Assembly (NCBI GenBank): GCA_006503535.1
Contig: QYRS01000007.1
Coordinates: 2,232,001-2,296,000 of the forward strand
Direction of reading: 5' to 3'
Length of the DNA: 64,000 bases
Origin: Arthrinium phaeospermum
Lineage: Eukaryota; Ascomycota; Sordariomycetes; Amphisphaeriales; Apiosporaceae
Position 1 is the stretch's first letter; each line of letters begins with the position of its first letter. The translations under genes and the position numbers were made by a program. The notes under the pieces were generated by a model that made no database searches, was not told the DNA's origin, and was given only the letters and a program-made list of their open reading frames with translations. Of this stretch, positions 35,884 to 46,959 are shown one piece after another.

Positions 35884-37718
35884 ATGGATCAACAACAGCA
35901 GCAGCAGCGAGCGAGCTCGAAAGGGCATGCGAGAACTTCGTCGGGTGCAAGAAGTGAGTCAGATTGAATCATAGTGTCCAAAACATCATATAACCCCTGT
36001 CACGTGATGGTATGGGATGGAGCGCAAGAGCGTCTGATTCTTGGCCGGATGCTGCTGCTGTTTGGGAAGTTGCCAAACAGCTAGCTATTACCACCAGGGC
36101 CACCACGCCTTCCTCCCTTACCTGCGTCCCTGCATTTGCGCCCGTTCATCCCAATATGAGGGCCTTGACATGGCAGAAGGAGGGCCGATTTTCCTCTCCC
36201 CCTTCAATGTCAAACACTACCATTTCGTCGCGTTCCCCGTTGCAATTACCATCGCCCTGTGTACTGTCTTACTGACATGTTTGGATGGCTAGCGGCACGA
36301 CCTCGGTCAGCTACGAAGGGTCCCTTAGATGCCGACGAGTAAGTTGATATACTTTCCACATATTATTGCACCAGGTATTTGGCAGGCAAATGGGCTAAGT
36401 ATCGTCCTAGGGCGCCTCCCCTGAAATCGCCCATCGTTTCTCAAGTATCGCGGGCGCTATCGCCACAGGTCGGTAGAGGGTCACGGACGAGCTCCCCATT
36501 TGCACGCTCCCCCATAAGGTCAAGGTCTTCGACGCCATTGGGAACGGCGCCGCTCGGGATTAGGGACTTCTCTCACCTCCTCCGGCCCGAGATATTCCAC
36601 CAGCTGAGCCCGCTGTCCATCCCACCGCCGTTCCGCAACACCGCCAAGCAACCCACACCAGAGACACCCATCTCGGAGCTTCTCGCCCATGGGCACTTCC
36701 GCGCCGCGGCGATAGCCAGCGTGCAGGCATTGACTAGCAGTCCCGTCTCGGCGACCATCGCGGCAGCTCACCCTCCCGTCGAACCCACTGACTATGCCCG
36801 TGTCTTCTCGCTGCTCTACATCCGGCTAGCATGCCTGTGCCTCATCGACTCCGTGCCGTTAGCGGCGCAAGAGGCAAAGGCGCTCGAGGACCTGAACCAG
36901 GTCTACTACTTGGACCCCATGACGGGCGCGCACTTGATGCCGTGGGAGCTGCGTCTCCTCGCCATCCGGCTCCAGACCCTGGGCTTCGGTGATCCGCGCC
37001 GGGCCATCATGAGCTACTACGATATGGCGCGGGAAGCGCATCTCCAAATTGCCAAAGCAGCCAAGGCGCACGAACATACCGAGTTGGAGCTATGGAAGCG
37101 CCGCCTCGCGGAGCTCGGTGTCAAGGTCGGCGGTGCCTTGATAGAGATGGAAGACTTGGCCGGTGCGGCAGCGCACATGGCTACACTGCGAGACCAGACG
37201 CAGGACGGGAAGCTGGCGACAGCCAAGGCGCTTCTCTGGCTTCATCTGGGTGATGTTGATGCGGCTTGTCGGTGCGTGAGAGATGGAAAAGGAGGCGAAG
37301 TTGGCGAAGAGGTCGTGTTGGCCCTTGTCGACATGGCCAACGGTCACTTCGAGGATGGTCTGAAGAAGTGGACGGAGCTGAAAGCTGCTCTCGAGGAGAA
37401 GGGTATCCAGGACGAAATGGTTGGCGTCAATCTGGCAGTGTGCTTGCTGTACCTTGGCCGGATGCAGGAGGTAAGTCTACATGGACACTTGTTGAAACCG
37501 CCCATGCGCTGGCTAACGATTTCAAGGGGCGGCAAATCCTCGAAGGCCTCGTGGACGAGGGCCAATCGTCGCGGACACTGCTTTTCAATCTCAGTACGAT
37601 GTACGAACTGTGCACGGATCGAGCCAAGGCTCTCAAGGCGCGGCTGGCTGACCGAGTGGCCAACTTGGAGCCATCATCCCACGGCTGGGAGAAGACCAAC
37701 GCCGACTTTAAGCTCTAG
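35884..37718 (+). CDS. TRAPPC12-like TPR protein
   Basis: Hand-spliced model: 35884-35953, 36293-36338, 36375-37470 and 37527-37718, all in phase, giving 467 aa. The first two exons (MDQQQQQQRASSKGHARTSS, then ARPRSATKGPLDADE) lead smoothly into YLAGKWAKYRPRAPPLKSPI. The second intron would be only 36 nt, so that junction needs RNA support. After a Ser/Arg/Pro-rich N terminus come helical repeats: LAHGHFRAAAIASVQAL, YIRLACLCLIDS, and RAIMSYYDMAREAH, resembling the TPR region of TRAPPC12/TTC15. Human TRAPPC12 is a subunit of TRAPP tethering complexes acting in ER-Golgi traffic; a similar role is inferred. The C-terminal exon begins GRQILEGLVDEGQSSRTLLF, closing the repeat array. Confidence 0.82.
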
Positions 37719-37968
37719 AGTTGATGTTACTCTTCGTTTCAGCACTCTAATAGACACCAATCTTATTGTGGACAAGCTCGTGATGTTATTCTCTATCTGT
37801 CTAACCTATGTGGCCGACGTTTTGCGGACATTCATCAGATCAACTCATGTCATCTTACCGTCTCATCTAATGTCATGGCTCCGACCTGTCACACTTCGCC
37901 GTCGGCCTGGTTCCATGAAATTACCAATTCGCGAAGCATCTACTCATCGCTTACTAATTGACCAGAAC

Positions 37969-39336
37969 CTAATCCTCCTGTGCTTGCTTCGCTTCTTCTT
38001 CTTTCTCGAGTTTCGCCTCTTCTTCCTTCTTGAGTTTCGCCTTTTTCGCTAACATGTGCTCATGGTTCCGCTGAAAGCCAATATCGCCGACCTCCTTCCA
38101 GTGCGCCTTGGTAAAGCGACGAACCGCCTCCTCGTCAAATAAGCCAGTCGCTTCATCCCGGAGCGGCTCGCTCGGAACCACGCCGTAGCTCTCGTCGCCC
38201 TGCAGGATGATCTTCTTGAGCCCGTTGGCCGCGCAGCCGCGAAACATGGGGTCGATGCCCTCGGTCGGGATGGCGGCCTTGATGACGTTCTTCCACATGG
38301 TCTCGGCCTGGCGCTTCTGCCGGAACTCGAGGATGCGCGCGTCGTAGGTCTCGCGCACGCCGAACTGCGTCAAGGCTTCCTCGAGTGTGCCTTCGCGGTC
38401 GATGCGCCGCTCGGTGAAGCGGAGCTGGGCGCAGCAGCTGGGGATGAAGTGGTTGATCCACCGGCTGAACATGGGCCGCTTGTCCATGCGCTGGCGGTCG
38501 TTGGACTTGAGCTTCTTCTTGGTGAACTCGCCGCCGATGCGGTCTTCGTCCTCCTCCTCCTTACCCTTCTTGTCGTCCTTCCCGTCCCCGCCCTCGGACT
38601 TGGGCTTGACCCAGAAGAAGCGGCAGGTGGCGGCGTACTCGTACGTGTCCTGCATGGAGGCGAACCCCTGCTTCCAGCGCTGGCGGTCCAATCCAAGAAA
38701 CTGCAGGACGGCGTCCGGGTCGGAGCTGAGGCGGACCTTGGCCTTCTTCTTGTCGAGCCGCTCGATCTCGGCGATGCGCAGGTGCAGGGCCTCGTGGTCG
38801 ACGGTCAGGCCGTAGGGGCGGATGGTGCTGCCGAGCAGGTTCCACAGGTCGCCGTGGTCCTGCTTGAAGACGGACCAGCGGAAGGTCTGGGGTGTGTCGC
38901 AGACGTGCACGTCGACCTGGATGTAGCGCGGCTTGTCCTTGGGGCTCCATACGTCTTGCGCCTCGTAGAGTCCCGTGCAGATGCCCGTCGGCCACGGGAT
39001 CGCGAAGGAGCCGGCGTGGGGTTGCTGGGAGAAGCGGCGCTGGGCGCCTAGGGCGGACTGGACGGCGTCGTGCCACTCTTGGGGGGTGGTAGTGGGACTG
39101 GTGGTGGGGCTCTTCTTCTGCGGTTCTTCCGTGTCTTCGTTCTGGCGGCGGCCGTGGACGAGGAAGTCGATGTCGCCAAAGTCTGATTTCTCGGGTCCTT
39201 CGATGGGCGTGGCGACTTGCTCAAAGATCTGCTGGAGCTTCTCGTGGCACGCTTTCTTGACGAACTCGTAGATGACGGGCGGCATGCGCGGGGTGTAGAG
39301 GGGGTTGGGGCCGCCTGCGAATACCTGGCCTCCCAT
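37969..39336 (-). CDS. Nucleotidyltransferase-like conserved fungal protein
   Basis: A single frame of 455 aa from the Met at 39336. The first part contains FGDIDFLVHG, which fits the acidic hG-x-D-h-D metal-binding motif of nucleotidyltransferase folds, preceded by a FAGGPNPLYTPRMPP block seen in unannotated fungal homologues. The centre includes YIQVDVHVCDTPQTFRWSVF, and the end is a Lys/Glu-rich coiled coil with an imperfect KKEEEAKLEKEEEAK repeat. The frame stays open and protein-like upstream of 39336 (VAYPSTPHTPNSPHIREFAA) but has no ATG before a stop, so an upstream coding exon is likely and the true N terminus may be longer. Substrate unknown. It converges on the TRAPPC12-like gene. 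Confidence 0.72.
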   Translation of the reverse strand: MGGQVFAGGPNPLYTPRMPPVIYEFVKKACHEKLQQIFEQVATPIEGPEKSDFGDIDFLVHGRRQNEDTEEPQKKSPTTSPTTTPQEWHDAVQSALGAQRRFSQQPHAGSFAIPWPTGICTGLYEAQDVWSPKDKPRYIQVDVHVCDTPQTFRWSVFKQDHGDLWNLLGSTIRPYGLTVDHEALHLRIAEIERLDKKKAKVRLSSDPDAVLQFLGLDRQRWKQGFASMQDTYEYAATCRFFWVKPKSEGGDGKDDKKGKEEEDEDRIGGEFTKKKLKSNDRQRMDKRPMFSRWINHFIPSCCAQLRFTERRIDREGTLEEALTQFGVRETYDARILEFRQKRQAETMWKNVIKAAIPTEGIDPMFRGCAANGLKKIILQGDESYGVVPSEPLRDEATGLFDEEAVRRFTKAHWKEVGDIGFQRNHEHMLAKKAKLKKEEEAKLEKEEEAKQAQED

Positions 39337-40271
39337 GATGGCTGCGAATTCGCGGATGTGCGGGGAGTTGGGTGTATGAGGTGTTGATGGGTATGCGACG
39401 AACGTATCACAGGCAGTTGCCGCCTACGAACTGGTGACCAAATGAGGAAACAACAAGTTGAGATGAAATGAGGTGAACGCCTTCGGATCTACGACTTTAT
39501 GGTAGATAGTTCAATTGAATGGAAGAGTCATACGGCCACGAAGCTGTGCCTTATGTATGAGTAATGTGCTTGTCAATCAAAAGATTGTTCCCTACGGGAA
39601 TGAGAAGGCGTTGATTGTGGCAGTCCGAGGGAAGGAAGGTGCAGTCACATTTAATCCCATCTCTCGCCAGATGAGACGTGGACAATCGCGAGGATGCGTT
39701 CAATTCAGAAATTGGAAATATGCCGTGAGAATCAGGTCGGGTTCGAGAAACTGGCGGAGCTTATGGCAGCGTAACTAAGTACGGAAGGTGTAGTTGAGTC
39801 ACACCGTGGCAAAGTTCGCTAGAAGGAACAGCTTGTACCGGTCGGCTTCATCCTAAGGTTTGCTTGCTTGTGTCTCATTTAGCTTGAAACCAGGAGAAAA
39901 AAACGCCAGTAATGCAGGATGAAAATAGGATTCGAGCGATTCGCAATATGAGATCGCACTTGGTTTGAGGCCGGAGATGGTGACGCCCCGAGGAAGGCAA
40001 TGGGAGGGTCGGTCGGTGGTAGTGGATCTTTTTGCGCTGTCGGAGCTTCCCCGCAATTACCAATCCACGGGGCAGATGCATCGACGCACTCAATGAGGGT
40101 AGGCGCATGTTCAGTCGGAATATATTGATAGGATTTACATGAGTGTGAAGCGTAGCAACATGAATTTCTCATTTTCCATTGAATGTTGACGATGCTCCTC
40201 GTGAAGAAGCTCCTTGCACAGGGCAAATGTCGACATGTATGCAATCACCTTAACCAAGCTCGGCTTCTCTC
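39337..40271. other. Intergenic region
   Basis: This may hold a missed 5' exon of the nucleotidyltransferase-like gene (39,337-39,425 is open in its frame) and the 3' flank of the alpha-galactosidase gene. The rest carries only short overlapping frames. Confidence 0.4.
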
Positions 40272-41931
40272 CTACAGCTCATCCTTCACCCCCCGATCGA
40301 TACTCTTGCCCTTGAACTCCTGTCCCTCCTTATTTATCCTCCGCAGCCGGAACACCTTAGCCGCGTGCCTCTGGACCGACGCCCGCAGCACACCCCCCGC
40401 CTCCACGACCCCAACCTTCTCACCAAACAACCGGGGATCCTCGTTGCGCAGCCCGTCCGCGTAAGGCGTCTCGGTCGCGTTGTACCAGTTCTCTTTTCGC
40501 AGCAGCGCGCCGCGCTCCTCCGCCGTGCCGGCCGCGAGGATCGCCTCGGCGACGTGGGAGTCCATGCGGTGCGCCCACAGGTCGTGGACGGCCCAGTCGA
40601 ACCGGACGTGGGGCGCGGAGCCGCCCGGGCCGAACGCGGTGAAGATCTCGGACAGGGAGCAGCCCATGTCGAGGTCGGCGCCGGCGGCGTTGAGGAAGAT
40701 GACGGCCTGGTCGCCGTTCTGGAGGTAGCCGCTCCAGACGTGCGTCTCGCCCACGCCCCACTCGTCGGGCGGTATTACCTCTTTGTCTTTATTGGTGTCG
40801 CGGCGCACGCGCGTGACGGAGCGGCCGTGCGGGTCCTGGCTCAGGGCGAGGATGGCCGGGTTGTTGACGATGGTGTAGGCGGCGGCCGGCATGGCGCGGA
40901 TGTCGTTGCCCAAGAACAGGGGCGACTTGAGAGCGGCCCAGAGGGAAAAGTGCGCCTTGTACTCCTCGTCCGTCATGCCGCCCTGGCCGACCTCGAGCAT
41001 GTCCAGGTCGTTCCAGCCGCCGGGGATGGAGCGGTCGGCGATGGCGGCGACGCGGTTGAGGATGAAGAGGACCGAGCAGTGCGTGCCGGGGGCGATGCAG
41101 TACGGGTCCGACAGGACGTTGGGGTCGCAGCCGCAGAGGTCGTCCGGGCGCGTGAAGGCGTCGTAGATGTCGCCTGAGATCCGCCATGAGTTGGCGATGC
41201 TCATGCCCCAGGTGTGGACGAAGTCCTCGCCCCAGCTGCACAGGTTGAGGAGGATGTTTCGGCCGGTGGCTTGGAGGGCGTCCGACATGGTTTTGAAGCG
41301 GTTGAATGAGATGAGCGGCGTGCCTATCCGGCCCATGTGGTAGCAGCTATCGTACTTGAGCATGTCGACACCCCAGGATGCGAAGCTCTCCGCGTCTTCG
41401 GCCTCGTGGTCAAGCGATCCGGCTGGGATTGTTAGCTGTCAGTATGTGAATGAGTACGGGCATAGACAGACTAGTACATACCATATCTTGCGCAGGTCAT
41501 CTCGCCGGCACTCGAATACATGCCAAACTTGAGCCCCTGGTTGTGCAGACCGTCCGATATCGACTTGAGTCCGTTCGGGAACTTGCCGGGCTCCGGCTGC
41601 AGCTTGCCGTTTTGGTCCCTCCCGTTCTCCTGCTGCCAGCAGTCATCCAAGACGACATACTGATAGCCCAGATCTCGAAGCCCCAAGCTGACGAGTTGTT
41701 CTGAAGTACTGAGAAGCAGATCCTCGGACACGTCGCAGCCGAAAGAGTTCCAGTTGTTCTTCAATGTTTGAGAGTCTAGGTCAGCATCAACCAGTATACT
41801 TTGGTATGCACAAGTTAGGGGCATCTTACCCAACCCATGGGGGGTGTGATCGCTAGACCATTATTGATGGCTGCGACCCCGCCGACAAGCGACACGGCAA
41901 GCGACGCTGTCCTTTTCGTTGACCAACCCAT
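40272..41931 (-). CDS. Secreted alpha-galactosidase, GH27
   Basis: Three exons, 41931-41830, 41758-41482 and 41422-40272 (introns 71 and 59 nt), encode 509 aa. Residues 1-27 form a signal peptide (MGWSTKRTASLAVSLVGG). The GH27 barrel starts with the classical TPPMGWNNWNSFGCDVSED across the first junction, continues with GYQYVVLDDCW, and carries the nucleophile in MLKYDSC (Asp151) and the acid/base in NSWRISGDI (Asp211), plus WNDLDMLEVG. A C-terminal beta domain follows. Length and motifs are those of fungal AglB-type enzymes that release terminal alpha-1,6-galactose from raffinose-family sugars and galactomannan. A TATAAATAG lies about 70 nt upstream. It is transcribed in the same direction as the neighbouring Zn2Cys6 gene and near a sugar transporter, suggesting a catabolic module. 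Confidence 0.95.
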
Positions 41932-42358
41932 GATTTACAGTCCTTGGCAGTTAAGTATACTAGACAACTCCAATAAGTTATAAGAAGTCGCACGATTGAA
42001 CTATTTATATCAATGATAGACTGCATGGTGGAGACGACATCGGACTGCTGTCAACTGCATGTACGGAAAGTAGGTGCATGACTCTCGACTCCGATGCGAT
42101 GCTGCTTTCTTGCAGCACACCGACCAGCTTGTCTCTGTGCTTTCGTGCTTTAGGGGATAGATCAGATATGGGTCATTGAAAACCGCCGCCATGCCGCTAT
42201 TTCCCGCCGCTAAGAAGCAGGTTGGTGGATTCCCCAGGCGCTGAGTGCAGTGCGGGGTTGCCCCCAAGATCCACTCCAGCGCGACCCCTGTCCAAGTCGA
42301 CAGGGCCTTTCATCAAGAAACCCCTAAGATCTCCAACATAGAGATTTGGTAAACCTGA
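41932..42358. other. Promoter region of the alpha-galactosidase gene
   Basis: A 427-nt gap between the start of the GH27 gene and the stop of the upstream Zn2Cys6 gene. It holds a TATA-like element at 42001-42009 and no gene. Confidence 0.5.
42001..42009 (-). promoter_or_regulatory. TATA box of the alpha-galactosidase gene
   Basis: Read on the minus strand this is ATAAATAG within TATAAATAG, about 70 nt upstream of the start codon at 41931. The spacing is typical for a fungal core promoter. Confidence 0.5.
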
Positions 42359-44088
42359 TCAGTGCTTCGACAGCGACAGCAGGGCCTCATAGCCCGCATC
42401 ACTATTCTTTGGCTCAAACTCCATATGCGCCGCGAACTCTACCAAAAAGCGAAGCAGCCAGCGATCCAGGACGAAGCTCGTTTCTCTGCTTCTCAAACAG
42501 GTGTGGTGAAAAACTTTTAATCGGTTCATGGCACTGTCCGCACTGGACCAATACGTTTTCAGTTGCAGCAGTATCTCGAAGTTTCGTTCAAGACGAGACT
42601 TGGCCAGTCGTATTTGCGTTTCGTCACCCGAGAACAGGAGCGTGTGGATCTGGACCGTAGAGCTGATCACCAAAATGTGCGATACCGCCGAATACTTGAC
42701 GTCGCTGCCGGGCGTGGCAAGTGACCGGTAGACCAGCTCGCAGAGGCAGGCAGCATAGTTCTTACATCTCTCGGCGTATTGATGGAATGTGTTCGAGGTG
42801 TCTGCGACGTCCGCCCCTAGGAACTGGTAGCAGAGCAACTGCCCGTAGTGGTAGTAGCCAAGATGGACAGCGGCAAACATCCGTCCCAGTCCCAGCTCCG
42901 AGAACGCATGGAAGTTCTGGGCTGCATCCCTCATATGCGCGGGCAGATTCGCGAGCCAATCGTCCAGCTCAAAGGTCAACTCATGAACGCCCGTCTCCAA
43001 CGTCGTGCTATCGAGCGGCTCCGCGACGCAGCGATTGTTGAACTCAATGACTTTGGCCAGCACCAAGTTGAGTTTGACCATCTCAGCGAGTAAAGGGGCC
43101 TGGAAGCGCGGGGGTGGAGAGCTTGGCACCAAGGCTTGGTTATCAGGGCCAATTGACAAAAACGACAACTCGTCCATCGGTAACGGGTGCCTCTGATTCG
43201 ACGGCATGATCTTTGGTAGCTTCACTGCTGTAGACGACCAAACATCGACCATACACAGAGTCCACCATACTGTTCATATCCGTTAACATTTGCAGGCAAA
43301 CGACGACACATTCCACCTCCACGCATCACGAAAGACTCTTACCTCGAAGGTTTAGTTCCCTCTCAAGCAGCGTAGTTGCCGGCAGCTCTGGGAGATTCAA
43401 CGAAAGAGCCATGCGACCGGCCAAGCTGTAGTACAGGTTCTCAACATCCGTGTCCCCATTGGCAGCGGCATATGCGCCTAGCAGCATGAAGGTCTGGATA
43501 TTAACAATTCCAACGCATCGAATGCTTAGAAGGGTTTCGCAAGCAAGCCGAAAGCGTTCGCCTCTTTCCCGAGGGTCGTTTCCCCCGAAGGCTTCATGGG
43601 TAGAGAACCTGGAAGAGAGGGCAAATATGGCGAAAAGGACAATGGCTGGCACTCTGTCATTGACAACATCCTCCATGAAAGTCGGCCTGTGGAAGAGCGA
43701 GTGAAACTGATCGTGTATGAAATCGAAATACAGCTTCACCAGCTCCAATCTTACAGGTATAGGGGGCAGCTCCTCAACAGTGAGTTGCGCATCCGAGCCC
43801 CAGCGACATGGCCAATGCTGCTGGGCAGATGCAGGCATCAACCGAGCCACCCCTAGCTTTTGCTTTCTTGATTGGCGTCGAGCATAGTACCCTCCCTCGG
43901 GCGGCCCCTGTGTACACGGCAGCCCATGAGACAGACAATACTCGCACGTCGTCGCATCTGCTCCACTGGAAAAGATACACTTCCGCCGTCGGGCTCTTGA
44001 TGCTCGGTTAGCCTCGCTATTCTCTAAGCCGTGCGCTTCCACCGAGAGCCACTTACCGGCAAGCATTACATGCAGACGGCTTGCGCAT
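42359..44088 (-). CDS. Zn2Cys6 transcription factor of the sugar module
   Basis: Three exons, 44088-44057, 43995-43343 and 43269-42359 (introns 61 and 73 nt), encode 531 aa. The first exon is only 32 nt and supplies MRKPSACNACR. Only after splicing does the full zinc cluster appear: Cys7, 10, 17, 28, 31 and 38 (C-x2-C-x6-C-x10-C-x2-C-x6-C). A gene model that starts at the longer frame from 44156 loses the first two cysteines. Residues about 95-300 match the fungal-specific transcription factor domain (LYFDFIHDQFHSLFHRPTF, ALSSRFSTHEAF, VWWTLCMVDVWSS). It lies between the GH27 gene and a divergently transcribed sugar transporter, so a pathway-specific regulator of alpha-galactoside use is the natural inference. 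Confidence 0.88.
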
Positions 44089-45005
44089 ATCGAAACCTCG
44101 GCCTTTTCATGAAAAGAAACTACTGGCCCACCTCCACATTTGTTCGTAGTAGCCACGACCGGGAGGGGGTCGCGATAACCTGGGGTTGTGGAGAAACGTC
44201 AAATGTCTCTGCACCACCACACAATGCCAACGACGCAATGAGTTGTCAGATCTCAAGCCGGCCACCATGTACCAAACCCCAGACTTTGGGGTAAAGAATA
44301 TGAAAGCACGCACAGCATGCCGACAAGCGGCGGAAAACTCCCTCGGGGCTTTTCGCGTCACATGGGTAGAGCAGTTCTGACTCGTGTGAGGGTGGGCTCG
44401 GCGACGAATCGCAGTCAGGGCCATGGCCCAATACGGCAGGCGCTCCGGTCTATGCTGCAGGGCGAGATTTGGCCCAAGCCGCGCTAATCCTGCTAGAGGT
44501 GTAGGGGCGGATTACTGGCGGAAAACTCGACCAAGCAGAATTGCTCGGTAAATTGTGCATCGGCTTCCCAGTCGAACATTCTCCAGGTTGCCCATGCTGG
44601 CCTGATCTGAACACAATGTCCCGCCCGTCTGGTCTCCGGAGATACAGGGGTAAAAGCTGACCACTGATTGGCTGGGCTCCCATCCGCATACGACCGTTTC
44701 CCCATGGGGCCGCGACAACCACAGGGGAGCTAGCGATTCCCCCGCAAATCGCGTATGTAGCTTGCGATTTCTACTTCCTACCAGGACTTGATGTCGAGGC
44801 TAGACTACAGACCCCGGCTCGCGGCCAAGGCCTTCCAAGATGGGACCTGGGTCAGCTCACGAGCCTAGACCAATGTTTGAAAACTCAATGAGGTTGCTGT
44901 ATATAATTCCTCTCAGTTGCTTCGTTGCGAGTTAACCGGTCTGTCGGAACTCGATGCTTCATTAACCGTTCGCATTTTCGGAGCGATTCCACGCCTCTTC
45001 TCACC
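44089..45005. promoter_or_regulatory. Bidirectional promoter between regulator and sugar transporter
   Basis: A 917-nt region serves both the Zn2Cys6 gene (-) and the transporter (+). Visible candidates are a TATATAA at 44900-44906 (about 100 nt before the transporter ATG), a CGG-N8-CCG inverted pair at 44434-44447 suited to a Zn2Cys6 dimer, a perfect palindrome TCTCCGGAGA at 44633-44642, and SYGGRG-type carbon-repressor (CreA) matches at about 44740-44745 and 44812-44817. Consensus matches this short occur by chance, so binding is hypothetical. Confidence 0.4.
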
Positions 45006-46959
45006 ATGGCGCATGCCGATACGCCGGCCCAAGGCCCCTGGACCGAGAAGGCCGATGCCAACACCAGCGCGCACAATGCCGCCAACGACACCAACGTCGC
45101 CATCGACAATGAGCACAACATGACCCTCCGCCAGAGCTTCCGGTTCTGGTGGAAGGCCGTCGTTTTCAGCTTCATCATCTCCCTCTGCGTCATCATGGAG
45201 GGCTACGACACCTCGCTGATGAACAACTTCTTCCCGTTCCCGGCGTTCAAGAACCGGTTCGGTGATGAGGTGGACTCGGATGGCGGCAGGCTCGTATCCG
45301 CTCGGTGGCAGACTATCATCTTGAACGGCACTCAGGTATGCTACAAATACTGGCAGAACTATGCTCTACCGCCGTGGACACTTGGTATTGATCAAGCATT
45401 TCGTAGGTTGGATGCATTATTGGCCTCTTCATCAATGGGTACATCTCGGAGTGGCTCGGCTACAAGAAGACAATGATCGCGACCATGGTTTTCATGATTG
45501 CCGCGATTTTCATTCCGTTCTTCTCAACAAGCTTGGAGATGTTCCTGGCAGGAGGTATTATTCAAGGCTTGCCGTGGGGCATCTTCCAGACTCTCAGCAT
45601 CTCTTACGCTGCGTAAGTGTTTCCCTTGTGCATTACAGTGGCTCTTACTGACTGGATGGTAATAGTGACCTTTGCCCCACACATCTTCGAGGTATGTCGT
45701 CGATGTTCCACTATCAACTTGTAAAGTGCTGACTTGGCTCAAACCAGCGTACATGACATCTTGGGTGAACATCTGCTGGGTAATAGGAGGTTTGCTTTCA
45801 ACGGGTATCTTGCGCGGGCTATTCAACATTCAGACTGAATGGGGCTATCGGATTCCCTTTGCATTGCAGTGGATTTGGCCAATTCCCATCATCGTCGCTA
45901 CCTTACTCTGCCCCGAATCACCGTACGTACATGTGACGCCCATTACTTTCCTGACGCTAACGTAAAACTAGGTGGTGGCTGGTTCGACAGGGTCGCATTG
46001 CCGAAGCCAAAGGCGCCATCCAGAAACTGATCACTCCCCAGTCTGATGTCGAGTTCGACCTGGACGCACATGTGGAGATGATGGTCATCACCAACAAGTT
46101 CGAGAAGGAGATGAGCGCAGGCACGAACTACTGGCACCTTTTCCAGGGAAGCGACCTGCGACGTACTGAGGTGTCGGCAATGGCCTTCATCACGCAGGCG
46201 TTCTGTGGTGTCCCCTTCATGGGATACGGTATCCAGTTCATGGCCAACGCCGGCTTGGACCCCAGCAACTCTTTCAATCTCGGGGTGGTCCAGAGCTCCA
46301 TTGGCCTCATTGGGTGTATCATCGCCTGGTATACCATGGCCCGCTTTGGCCGCAGAACCCTGTACCTGACGGGTCTTACCGCCATCGTCGTCGTCCTGAC
46401 GGTGGTCGGGTGTCTCGGACTCGCCCCGGCAAGCAACAAAGGGGCGAGCTGGGCCGTAGGCGCATTGATCATCATCATGCTCTTCGCCTTCCAGGTAAGT
46501 TTGGATGGACACCCGAACCCGTACTTGCCAACCTCAACTGACCTCCCCTCCCCTTTATAGCTCACCCTCGGACCCATCTGCTACTGCATCGCCGCCGAAA
46601 TCCCCAGCACCCGCCTCCGCATCAAGACGGTGGCCCTGGCGCGCGCGAGCTACAACACGGCCGTCTTCGTCAACAACGCCATCATGCCGCTGATGGTGGG
46701 CAAGAACGACTGGAACTGGGGCGCCAAGGGCGGCTTCCTGTGGGCCGGCGTCGCCTTCGTCTTTTTGGTGTGGACCTGGTTCCGCCTGCCCGAGTCCCGG
46801 GGGCTCACCTACGCGGAGCTCGACCTGCTGTTCGAGCACGGCGCCAAAGCGCGCGAGTTCTCGCGCGAGAAGGCCGAGATGCTGAAACCGGCTCTGGCGG
46901 ATGTGGCACTGCAGCATCAGAAGCAGGCGGGGCTGGAGCATGTGGAGACGAATACCTAA
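45006..46959 (+). CDS. MFS sugar transporter, maltose/alpha-glucoside permease type
   Basis: Six exons (45006-45335, 45407-45612, 45666-45691, 45748-45922, 45972-46494, 46561-46959) encode 552 aa; one exon is 26 nt. The protein has the sugar-porter features: MEGYDTSLMNNFF in the first helix, GYISEWLGYKKT after helix 2, CPESPWWLVRQGRIAEAKGA at the central loop, ARFGRRTLY, AEIPSTRLRIKTVA, and PESRGLTYAELDLLFE at the end of the last helix. Around twelve hydrophobic spans fit the family. The closest family by these motifs is the yeast Mal31/Agt1-type alpha-glucoside proton symporters. Divergent placement next to a Zn2Cys6 gene and near a GH27 alpha-galactosidase suggests uptake of galactosides or products such as sucrose or melibiose; the substrate is inferred. 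Confidence 0.92.

Noticed and set aside
37719..38052. Extension of the TRAPPC12-like frame through the intron at 37471 to 38052
   Set aside because: Read-through yields a compositionally odd tail overlapping the next gene; the spliced reading ends cleanly at 37718.
38449..39051. 200-codon plus-strand frame opposite the nucleotidyltransferase-like gene
   Set aside because: Val/Leu/Gly-rich shadow of the minus-strand gene.
45361..45651. Alternative frame in the permease region
   Set aside because: Overlaps introns and exons of the clear MFS gene, out of frame with the conserved membrane helices.
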